Positions 50,474-57,268 of a DNA stretch of 64,000 nucleotides are shown piece by piece. The DNA is taken from positions 434,001-498,000 of the forward strand of contig NZ_JAUFQF010000001.1 in assembly GCF_030409635.1 (NCBI RefSeq), read 5' to 3'. Both the position numbers and the translations under genes were made by a program. Position 1 is the first letter of the stretch. Each line of letters opens with the position of its first letter. Under the pieces are notes generated by a model. That model ran no database searches. It had not been told where the DNA came from and saw nothing but the letters and a program-made list of their open reading frames with translations. This DNA comes from Vibrio agarivorans (lineage in GTDB: Bacteria > Pseudomonadota > Gammaproteobacteria > Enterobacterales > Vibrionaceae).

Positions 50474-50938
50474 GTTCTCGTAGGTTATTCGAGTGCAGTC
50501 CTGATAGCCGCAGGGAATATTCGGACGAACCATTACTTACATCAAATATTAATCAGTCGGTACTGTAAAAAAGCAGTTCTCGTAAAACACGAGAACTCAC
50601 GACAGGCAGGTAAAATAATCCCAACCCGTCCATTTAACGGGTTAGGTTGGATCGAGCATGAAGGCAAACCATACTTCATCGGTAAGGAAGTAGCTGAGAA
50701 GCTTGGATACTCGAATACAGCAAAAGCAATCAGCACTCACTGTAAGAGGGCTGAAATCCTACCATCCCAAAATGGGATTTTAGAATCAGCATCAAATCGA
50801 GGCACACAGATCATCCCAGAAGCAGACCTTTACCGATTGGTTATCAAGTCAGAGCTACTGTCGCGATTCGCGACGGCAGATAGCTGCCCCGTCAAATTGA
50901 CGGGTTGGGAAATGCAGAACTTAAAATCAAAGGCATGA
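50474..50938 (+). pseudogene. BRO-N antirepressor frame without a normal start codon
   Basis: The frame is open from 50474 (after TAG) to TGA 50938 but contains no ATG, GTG or TTG before the homology. BRO-N/phage antirepressor features begin near 50,615: W-I-E-H-E-G-K-P-Y-F-I-G-K-E-V-A-E-K-L-G-Y, then A-I-S-T-H-C-K-R and I-I-P-E-A-D-L-Y-R-L-V-I-K-S. After that the sequence leaves the family. Five perfect hairpins lie in ~330 bp of it. It is either a decayed gene or one with unusual expression. A 16-codon ORF (50935-50985) overlaps the stop as ATGA. Confidence 0.7.
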
Positions 50939-50985
50939 GCACATTAGAAAGAATAGCTAATAGGCTAGTGATTGAACCAAAATAA

Positions 50986-51013
50986 GAGAGGAGCATCCTT
51001 GCTCCTCTTCTTT
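50986..51013 (+). terminator. Terminator after the BRO-N frame
   Basis: AGAGGAGC ATCCTT GCTCCTCT then TCTTT. Confidence 0.85.
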
Positions 51014-51053
51014 AACCCTTCACGAGTGAACCAGATGTAAACCTGATAGGTTA

Positions 51054-51191
51054 TTAACCTAGCTCTCTCTTCAGTAGTGTAACGCATACTAAATCATCGA
51101 TATGTACTTTCAGCTTAGATGCTAACTGTATGCCCTTCCAAAGAGGGTCTTCGCCTTTAACGTGGAAGGCACAGTATTCACGTATAGTCAT
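51054..51191 (-). CDS. 45-aa protein with XRE-like helix pattern
   Basis: ATG 51191 follows a perfect AGGAGG ribosome site at 7-base spacing. The product M-T-I-R-E-Y-C-A-F-H ... P-L-W-K-G-I-Q-L-A-S-K-L-K-V-H-I-D-D-L-V ends in a segment like the last helices of Cro/XRE proteins (A-x-x-L-A-x-x-L-x-V-x-x-D-D-L). Its promoter region contains the dyads at 51242-51271, so it may be an autoregulated lysogeny-type switch protein. It is too short for a full XRE domain. Confidence 0.6.
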   Translation of the reverse strand: MTIREYCAFHVKGEDPLWKGIQLASKLKVHIDDLVCVTLLKRELG

Positions 51192-51241
51192 GGTAGCCTC
51201 CTATGGCTCTCTACAAGGTGTAAATGCTTAGTTGCTTATAT

Positions 51242-51271
51242 TGTATAGCATTCTGTATGCAAATGCATACA
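51242..51271. promoter_or_regulatory. Overlapping operator-like dyads before the 45-aa gene
   Basis: TGTATAG-N6-GTATGCA (variant of the 61787/63503 operator) overlaps the perfect dyad TGTATGCA-AA-TGCATACA at 51254-51271. Confidence 0.55.
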
Positions 51272-51298
51272 AGCCCATACAGAGCCATATAGCACCCA

Positions 51299-51328
51299 CA
51301 AAAAAGCCTCCGTACTGTGAGGAGGCTG
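51299..51328 (-). terminator. Leftward terminator without a leftward gene
   Basis: On the minus strand AGCCTCC ... GGAGGCT is followed by six T. Confidence 0.75.
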
Positions 51329-51423
51329 ATTCGTTCGATGAGCAAGGTAGTTTAGGTGTCTAGACAAAAGGCTACCTTGCATCAATCGAGTCCGAAGCCA
51401 GTGTAGTGAATGTGAACCATAGG

Positions 51424-51434
51424 TGCAATAGGGT
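51424..51434 (+). promoter_or_regulatory. TGCAATAGGGT motif
   Basis: One of six related intergenic motifs; four bases after a TGAACCA. Confidence 0.5.
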
Positions 51435-51793
51435 CTGTTTTCGTTAGGAGAGAGAAACCACACTCTGTTAGTCAGAGTCAGGCTGTTGATTTTGTATAGG
51501 TGGTATTATTAACCCATCAGCCAAGCAAGCAATGACCTAGAGTTACCTTCGTATTGGCTGTAGCGAACCATCAAGCTCTCCTGAAGAAGTAGGTGGTTAT
51601 CATTGGTCATCGAACCAATGAGTATCAACTTGTAAGTTGCAGAGTCCCTTAAGTGTAGGAACGTAAGCCGACCTCTTGAAAGATTGATAGCCCTAGATAC
51701 GAGAAACCCCCTGAACCATATTGGCTAAGGGGGCTAAGTTCAACAACTGGGTAATCGCTGAATGAAGTCAGAATACTTCTCCGTTACCCTGCT

Positions 51794-51805
51794 TGCAATA
51801 GGGTA
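51794..51805 (+). promoter_or_regulatory. TGCAATAGGGTA motif in rha leader
   Basis: It lies six bases before the rha ATG. It forms TTACCCT/AGGGTAA with the preceding sequence, and its AGGG may serve as ribosome site. Confidence 0.5.
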
Positions 51806-51811
51806 ATCCGA

Positions 51812-52594
51812 ATGAATAACCAATTAACTACAACAGTTCTAAACAATAACCTAACTATGTCGTCTGTAGAGATTGCAGAGCTGACAGGTAAGATTCACAA
51901 GAACGTACTTGTAGACATCCGTAAGATGTTTGATGAGCTTGAAATTGACTCGGCTGAATTTTCAGCCCAGTACAAAGATGGCTCAGGTAAGTCGAATGTA
52001 ATGTTCAATCTTGACCGTGACCTAACTGATTGCCTACTAACTGGCTACTCCGCAATCCTTCGTATGAAAGTTATCAAGCGATGGAAAGAGCTGGAGAGGC
52101 AACAACAGTTCCAACTACCCCAGACAAAGGCAGAAGCTCTACGTGCTCTTGCTGATAGTGAGGAAGAGAAAGAACGTCTACAGCTTCAACTGGCTAAAAC
52201 TGAACGTGAGAAGCATGTGTTAGCAGTCGAGAACGCAGACCTGTTCTTCGATGGTTCAAAAGCAGTGAACCAACTTATCAGCAGCATCGAAGATTACGAG
52301 TCATTCATCAACGATAAGTGCGACAGCATTGCCAAGGCAGTAGCAGATGCATTTAAACCAGAGTTCTATGGTGAAGCACGTTGTTCATCTATCGGTGTTA
52401 ATCGTGCTCTTGAAGCTATCGGCTTCATCCAACGTAGTCCTGATGGTTCAATTCGCATCTGTCGCCAAGTAGTTATGACAAACATCGGTAATCACGAGCA
52501 TGACGGCTACCCAGTATGGAACATTAATGCTCTTAAACGTTGTGAACCATTCCGTGAAGCTCTTGAGGCGTACATCAACAAGGAACTGAAATAA
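51812..52594 (+). CDS. rha: Rha-family phage regulatory protein
   Basis: 260 residues. The N-terminal Rha domain (M-S-S-V-E-I-A-E-L-T-G-K-I-H-K-N-V-L-V-D-I-R) is followed by S-A-Q-Y-K-D and L-D-R-D-L-T-D-C-L-L-T-G-Y-S and K-R-W-K-E-L-E. A coiled-coil middle (~105-150) leads to a C-terminal ant-type domain (A-L-E-A-I-G-F-I-Q-R, N-I-G-N-H-E-H-D-G-Y-P-V-W). It probably acts as antirepressor or lytic-switch factor. The coding sequence contains a perfect hairpin GGCTGAA-TT-TTCAGCC at 51952. It is first of a rightward three-gene set with TAATG coupling. Confidence 0.85.
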   Translation: MNNQLTTTVLNNNLTMSSVEIAELTGKIHKNVLVDIRKMFDELEIDSAEFSAQYKDGSGKSNVMFNLDRDLTDCLLTGYSAILRMKVIKRWKELERQQQFQLPQTKAEALRALADSEEEKERLQLQLAKTEREKHVLAVENADLFFDGSKAVNQLISSIEDYESFINDKCDSIAKAVADAFKPEFYGEARCSSIGVNRALEAIGFIQRSPDGSIRICRQVVMTNIGNHEHDGYPVWNINALKRCEPFREALEAYINKELK

Positions 52595-52752
52595 TGAACA
52601 AAGGTATGAAGATTCGACTAGCTATCATCGAGCAACTAAAGAAAGCACATCAAGACATTGCTGATGAGACAGGTATGCCTCTATCAGTAGTTAACAGTAT
52701 CGCAATTCAGCTGGTGGAAGATCAGGATGAAGAAGACTATGACTATTCGTAA
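52594..52752 (+). CDS. Small HTH-like protein, 52 aa
   Basis: Its start overlaps the rha stop (TAATG). K-K-A-H-Q-D-I-A-D-E-T-G-M-P-L-S-V-V-N looks like a degenerate helix-turn-helix; the tail is acidic (D-Q-D-E-E-D-Y-D). The reading frame and coupling support a real gene. Confidence 0.55.
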   Translation: MNKGMKIRLAIIEQLKKAHQDIADETGMPLSVVNSIAIQLVEDQDEEDYDYS

Positions 52753-52873
52753 ATACCAACCCCCTAAGGGTGAACCAAAGTTCGCAAATGGTAAGTCAGT
52801 TGCCACGCATCAACGAGAATACCTAAATCCAAGAGGCATCTTTGACGATTTGCTCGATAGCGTCTTTAACTAA
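52739..52873 (+). CDS. Small protein, 44 aa
   Basis: It starts at ATG 52739 inside the end of the previous gene and stops just before a strong terminator. The sequence begins MTIRKYQPPKGEPKFANGKS; no family is recognised. Its support is positional only. Confidence 0.45.
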   Translation: MTIRKYQPPKGEPKFANGKSVATHQREYLNPRGIFDDLLDSVFN

Positions 52874-52877
52874 ACAA

Positions 52878-52903
52878 AAGGCTCCTAAACAGGAGCCTTC
52901 TTT
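52878..52903. terminator. Bidirectional terminator
   Basis: AAGGCTCCT AAAC AGGAGCCTT with flanking A and T runs, between convergent genes. Confidence 0.9.
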
Positions 52904-52923
52904 GTATCTACGAGTGGTTCACT

Positions 52924-53445
52924 TTACTTGAACACTACTGCCTTATCCGTGAAGCCTTTGTGCTTGGCAGCGAACATCGATGCCTGTTGCTTCTGATACT
53001 CGAAGTATTCAGCAGGATAAGCTACATCACCTAACTTGGTTTGAACCTCAAGAGAGTAAGGTAGCTTCACTACTTTACGTTGAACCATAGATAGTAGTTG
53101 GTCGCCTTTGTGCTCGAAGTACCACCAAGCAAGTGCTGGACCCATTGTAGCCTTAACCTTCTTCAGTGCTTCTGGTTTCCATACCTTCTCGAAGTATGCA
53201 CCATCTGCACCAAACTTCTTCTTATCCTCGAACATATCCTTGGTCAACTTAACTACCACTGGTTCTAGCTTATCAAGCTTCTCTTGGGACTCATCACTGA
53301 GCTTAACCAAGAACTCACCAAGAGTCTTGATTGAGTGTACTTCTGGGTCTGCACCCTCGAAGAACTGCCTCATACGTTTGTATTCGTCTTTGTTTAGGGA
53401 ACTGCTGAATACAGCAGCTACAAACTCGTTTAATTCTTTAGTCAT
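52924..53445 (-). CDS. Element protein of unknown function, 173 aa
   Basis: It starts at ATG 53445 (a GTG at 53463 would add six residues). It is helical and charged, with D-E-S-Q-E-K-L-D-K-L-E-P mid-protein and W-W-Y-F-E-H-K-G-D-Q-L near residue 115. No family is recognised. It is monocistronic, divergent from the RHH gene across a region with a TGCAATAGGGTA motif. Confidence 0.6.
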   Translation of the reverse strand: MTKELNEFVAAVFSSSLNKDEYKRMRQFFEGADPEVHSIKTLGEFLVKLSDESQEKLDKLEPVVVKLTKDMFEDKKKFGADGAYFEKVWKPEALKKVKATMGPALAWWYFEHKGDQLLSMVQRKVVKLPYSLEVQTKLGDVAYPAEYFEYQKQQASMFAAKHKGFTDKAVVFK

Positions 53446-53504
53446 GTCTCTAATCTCGTTCACTGGTTTAGATATGGAATAGCATACGGTATTGCTTACT
53501 ATCT

Positions 53505-53517
53505 GTGCAATAGGGTA
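53505..53517 (+). promoter_or_regulatory. GTGCAATAGGGTA motif
   Basis: It shares GTGCAATAGGGTAGG with the copy at 59468, and stands 103 bp before the RHH gene. Confidence 0.5.
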
Positions 53518-53619
53518 GGCTTACCTTACTCGGCTAGGTTTAGCGACTGAAAGACTGGAAACGTTCACTGGTTTGCCGAGTATCTTCCCTGAACGCATAG
53601 CCAAGAACGAGGTTATTAC

Positions 53620-53799
53620 ATGGCTAAACAAAGAACTCCTTCAGAGGCTCGTCCTCACACTGCCGTAGCTCTACAACCATTCAGCTATGCGATTCTATCT
53701 ACCTTAGCTAAAGAGCGTGATATGAGCGTACAGCAGCTCATTGAAAGCCTGTGCGATACATATGCTCAACGTTGGATTAGTCAGCAAGCGAAAGGTTGA
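53620..53799 (+). CDS. Arc/ribbon-helix-helix-like DNA-binding protein, 59 aa
   Basis: M-A-K-Q-R-T-P-S ... V-A-L-Q-P-F-S-Y-A-I-L-S-T-L-A-K-E-R-D-M-S-V-Q-Q-L-I-E-S-L has the strand-helix-turn-helix spacing of Arc/ParD-type proteins. Its stop overlaps an alternative TTG start of the next gene. It is a likely regulator of the element. Confidence 0.6.
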   Translation: MAKQRTPSEARPHTAVALQPFSYAILSTLAKERDMSVQQLIESLCDTYAQRWISQQAKG

Positions 53800-53804
53800 G
53801 CCAG

Positions 53805-54584
53805 ATGTCAGTAGGTGAGATTCATTACGTTGATGATGACAAGTGTATGGTCATCAGTCAGGAAGGGCAGACCCTAACACTACGTTCATTCAAAGATGGT
53901 TCACTCTACACGGTTGGGGCAGAGCCAGAGCCAAAGAAAGATGTGCTTGATGTAGGTCGTATTGGTGATGGTCCATTCAAGACGGGTGGTGAGCATAGAG
54001 GTATGTATAAGCGTTGGTACAAGATGATGTACCGATGCTACATCACTGAAGACATCACACAGATTACCGGGGTTGAGGTTGTCCCTGAGTGGCATGACTA
54101 TCAAGTTTATGCTCAATGGTTCGTTGATGCATGTGCTGGTCTTGAGGACTCTATTCATACTCCCCGTGCCACTGTGAAGAGACATAGAATCAATGCTGAC
54201 TTTGGTCCTGCCAACTGCTTTGTTAATGCTCCCGAAGCCCCTGCGCCATATAAGCCAAAGCCTAAACCAAAGACAAAGAAGTACACCTACTACTACAAAG
54301 GTGCCAAGCTAGTGGTTAAGGACATCGATGCTTTCTGTGAGTATCACGGTCTAAGCCGCAGGTGTATGGTTGCTGTTCACAATGGCAACTACAAGTCTGA
54401 CACATACAAAGGCTACTCTCGATACCTTGAGAGCTATTCAGTAGTAAGCCAAGGTGAAGTAATAACAATCACTGGTTTGTATTCGTTCTGTAAGCAACAC
54501 GGACTTAGATACGAGACCATGCATAAGTTGTGTACCGGTAAGCGGAAGACTGCCTACAAAGGCTTCTCCCCTGTTGAACCATAG
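53805..54584 (+). CDS. Element protein of unknown function, 259 aa
   Basis: It starts at ATG 53805 (a TTG at 53796 is possible). The N-terminal part has G-D-G-P-F-K-T-G-G-E-H-R-G-M-Y-K-R-W-Y-K-M-M-Y-R-C-Y, resembling phage HNH/AP2-type homing-like proteins. The C-terminal half repeats an F-C-x-x-H-G-L pattern (D-A-F-C-E-Y-H-G-L-S, Y-S-F-C-K-Q-H-G-L-R) followed by K-G-Y/F-S. Two such repeats suggest a DNA-binding module. No HNH nuclease triad is seen, so the function is left open. Confidence 0.55.
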   Translation: MSVGEIHYVDDDKCMVISQEGQTLTLRSFKDGSLYTVGAEPEPKKDVLDVGRIGDGPFKTGGEHRGMYKRWYKMMYRCYITEDITQITGVEVVPEWHDYQVYAQWFVDACAGLEDSIHTPRATVKRHRINADFGPANCFVNAPEAPAPYKPKPKPKTKKYTYYYKGAKLVVKDIDAFCEYHGLSRRCMVAVHNGNYKSDTYKGYSRYLESYSVVSQGEVITITGLYSFCKQHGLRYETMHKLCTGKRKTAYKGFSPVEP

Positions 54585-54591
54585 AAGATGA

Positions 54592-54616
54592 GGCTCCCGA
54601 TTAAAGGAGCCCTTTT
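54592..54616. terminator. Bidirectional terminator
   Basis: GGCTCC CGATTAAA GGAGCC then CTTTT, overlapping the stop of the 888-aa gene. Confidence 0.8.
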
Positions 54617-57267
54617 AGTAGTTGGCGTGGGGTTGCTTCACCTGCAGTGTTCTGTGCTGCCACATTTGAACCACCTACAGTGAACGTGTTGAAGAATGTT
54701 CTTAGTACATCTGTTGGCACCTTCTCGAACTGGAACGAGAAAATGTTATTGATGTATTCATTCTGTGTTGCACGATCACCCGGTAATGTCTGATATAGCT
54801 CCTTCTGCATTTCACGGTATACACGTTGCTGTGAGATTTGTGATGCTTCAGTCGCAATAGCGCGGTTAACCATCCAAGGAACAGCTACAAGGTTAGGGCT
54901 AGCAAGACCTGCCATAACTGTAGCCATTGCCAAGTCATCTTGACCTAGAACAGTACGTAGAGCACTTTCAGCTTCTGCACCAAGACCTTTGGCTGTAGTG
55001 ATGTCAGCTAGTGCCTGTGTTCGAGCCATACGAGCTTCAGTGTTAATCAATCGACCCAAGGTAGACTGCTGTGCATTCCATGCATCTGGTTCAAGTAAAC
55101 GAGTGTAATTGTCTACTTGCTGCTGTGTAAGGATGGCTCCATCAGCTGTACGGGCACCAGAATCAAGGATGTCAGAGATTTCACGACCAATACTTATGGA
55201 TGCAATATCAATATCACCTTTCGCCACGTCAGTGATTACATTCGATGCATCTTCTGCGTTCATATTGAAGTAGTTGCGAGAGTTCTCGAACTGGTTGATG
55301 TACTGCTGACGGTAGGTAGATTGAATGGTGTTCGCGTTAGCAAAGTCAGGTGATGCTGTTTCCATCACTTGGTTCAGTTGATTACGGATTGCTACCAAGT
55401 CTGCACGAGTACCTCCATCTGCACGTCTAATCTGCTCATCTAGAGCACGTTTGGTGTAATCGAGCTCTTGGAACTGTGATGGGTTAGAACGATTATTACG
55501 TGCTGCCTTGCGTCCTGCATTCCATGCTTCTTTGAATGCTGGTGTATTGGCTAGGTCATTTGGCACTTCTTGTGGTGGAAGATTACGACTGTTATTACCT
55601 GCCTGAGTCTTACGAGGAGTTAGCGTAGTGTTGTACGCATTCGTGTAGAGATTGCTTGTGTAGTTGTTCAGATCACTCTTCATATTGCCTTCAAGCTGAA
55701 CCAAGTTAGGCATTGCTTCATCAACAATCATGGTTTCGTTTACGCCTTGAGAGTTCTGGAATACACGAGAGTTATCTGGTGTAGCAATTAGCTCATCATT
55801 CGCAATAGGACGAGTCTGACCTGTATTACCTACGGATGGGTCCACTTGTGCTGGTGTTGGAACCACAGAATCACCGGGCATTACTTGGTTTGGTGTTAGA
55901 TCATCACTTACACGTAGAGCACGAATACCTTCTTGTTGAACTTGCTGGCGATTAGCTAGGTCATCTACAAGTGAACCATAGGTAGGTGATGTGCCTCCTG
56001 CTTGTAGGTTTGCTTGGTCAGCCGGAGTTAGGCTCGATGGTCTACCTGCTTCTTGGTTCACTCGTGCGGTTAGTGCTTGTAGTGCGTTTAGGTCTGCCAA
56101 GCTAATGTCAGCACCCTCAACAGCACCAGAACGTAGCTGGTCAATCTCAGAGAGGATTTGATCACGGTTCATTCGACCTGCATCAACTTCACCTTGGATG
56201 TATCTGACAAGACTGTTCTGTGCTCTTTGACGCTCTGTGCCTTGGAGTCTATTCAAGCCAGCAAATGGTAAGCGCGATAGGGTACGAATACCTGCATCAG
56301 CAGCACCACCAATAACAGGAGCAGCTAAACCACCGATAGCAGCACCAACACCAGTATCGATAGCTGCTTGACCAACTTCACCTTGAGTAAGGTCTGCTTC
56401 ACTGCCACCTAAGGCAGCAATACCACCTTCAACGGCACCAACACGAGCAAGGTTTAGTAGGTTGCTTCCTAGGCCTACACCTGTTGCCGGAGCTGCAGGG
56501 AGTGCTGCACCAACACCACCAACCACTTCCCCGGCAATACCTGCTGCAGGAGCTGCTTCATTGGCTGCTGCTACATTGGCACGAGATTCATCACGAGCTT
56601 CACGGTAGTTATCACCTAGAGAGCCTTCACCAAAGATTGTGTTGATTAGACCACGAACACCACCACTCATCTCATCAGCAAAACCAAAGGTAGCACCTTG
56701 CGATACACCACGTTGGAATGCTTCACGAGTCTCACCTGAGAACAGATTTCCTTGCTCTAGGGCATCGTTTAGCTGTGTATTGTTGTTTAGTCGGCTACGC
56801 AATGAACCAGTTTGAGTGAACTCCTCAACCATGGCATCAGCTTCTGCTTTCACTTCTGCTGTTGCCTTAGGCATATTGTTTTGGTTTGCAGCATGAATAG
56901 TATGAGCATTTGCAGGATTGTTGATTTGCATCTGATTCAACTTCTCCTGAGTCTTATTGCCTACCTGTTCTACACGCTGGTTCTGTGCAAATGCCTTGAG
57001 GTCTTGCTCTTGCTGGAATGTTGTGTAGTCGAAGTTCTCTAATGTACCGCCATTGCCTAGGTGTGTCTCAAGTGCTTCTAGTTGTGCACTACCATCCTGT
57101 AGGTCTTGGGCTACTGTGCGTTGCTGTGTTGGCTGTTCGGTAGATGGTTGAGCTTGTGATTGTGGTTCATCAAACTGATCGAAGACGTTGCCAGAAGCCC
57201 CCGAATGGGCATCCACTGCGTTAGTATTAATAGCTGGTTCATCGAATTGGTCAAAGATATTGGCCAT
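54601..57267 (-). CDS. Large internal virion / DNA-ejection-type protein, 888 aa
   Basis: It starts at ATG 57267 with GGAGGG inside the upstream gene end, two bases after its stop. There are two N-terminal F-D-Q-F-D-E-P repeats, and a helical region. Next comes the segment F-Q-R-G-V-S-Q-G-A-T-F-G-F-A-D-E-M-S-G-G seen in podovirus ejection proteins, followed by Gly/Ala-rich membrane-like stretches (G-V-G-A-A-I-G-G-L-A). A long coiled body carries L-D-Y-T-K-R-A-L-D-E-Q-I-R-R-A near residue 610. It is probably delivered from the capsid to form the trans-envelope DNA conduit. It is fully intact although no capsid genes are present. Confidence 0.7.
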   Translation of the reverse strand: MANIFDQFDEPAINTNAVDAHSGASGNVFDQFDEPQSQAQPSTEQPTQQRTVAQDLQDGSAQLEALETHLGNGGTLENFDYTTFQQEQDLKAFAQNQRVEQVGNKTQEKLNQMQINNPANAHTIHAANQNNMPKATAEVKAEADAMVEEFTQTGSLRSRLNNNTQLNDALEQGNLFSGETREAFQRGVSQGATFGFADEMSGGVRGLINTIFGEGSLGDNYREARDESRANVAAANEAAPAAGIAGEVVGGVGAALPAAPATGVGLGSNLLNLARVGAVEGGIAALGGSEADLTQGEVGQAAIDTGVGAAIGGLAAPVIGGAADAGIRTLSRLPFAGLNRLQGTERQRAQNSLVRYIQGEVDAGRMNRDQILSEIDQLRSGAVEGADISLADLNALQALTARVNQEAGRPSSLTPADQANLQAGGTSPTYGSLVDDLANRQQVQQEGIRALRVSDDLTPNQVMPGDSVVPTPAQVDPSVGNTGQTRPIANDELIATPDNSRVFQNSQGVNETMIVDEAMPNLVQLEGNMKSDLNNYTSNLYTNAYNTTLTPRKTQAGNNSRNLPPQEVPNDLANTPAFKEAWNAGRKAARNNRSNPSQFQELDYTKRALDEQIRRADGGTRADLVAIRNQLNQVMETASPDFANANTIQSTYRQQYINQFENSRNYFNMNAEDASNVITDVAKGDIDIASISIGREISDILDSGARTADGAILTQQQVDNYTRLLEPDAWNAQQSTLGRLINTEARMARTQALADITTAKGLGAEAESALRTVLGQDDLAMATVMAGLASPNLVAVPWMVNRAIATEASQISQQRVYREMQKELYQTLPGDRATQNEYINNIFSFQFEKVPTDVLRTFFNTFTVGGSNVAAQNTAGEATPRQLLKGLL

Positions 57268-57268
57268 A

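Larger units (their letters stand above)
51192..51811. other. Intergenic control region between the 45-aa gene and rha
   Basis: It contains the dyads at 51242-51271, a leftward terminator at 51299-51328, a TGCAATAGGGT motif at 51424 and another at 51794, hairpin CCCCCT/AGGGGG at 51707-51733 and two TGAACCA motifs. No ORF with a ribosome site. The leftward terminator has no leftward gene before it, so a minus-strand RNA may be made here. Confidence 0.55.

Noticed and set aside
50397..50500. tRNA-like fold suggested by GGTTCGGG
   Set aside because: No acceptor stem with CCA context and no anticodon arm of proper size could be drawn.
51423..51434. Confident T7-type promoter call for the ATAGGG motif
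   Set aside because: The -17 to -8 region that such polymerases read is not conserved between copies, so it is listed only as a motif.
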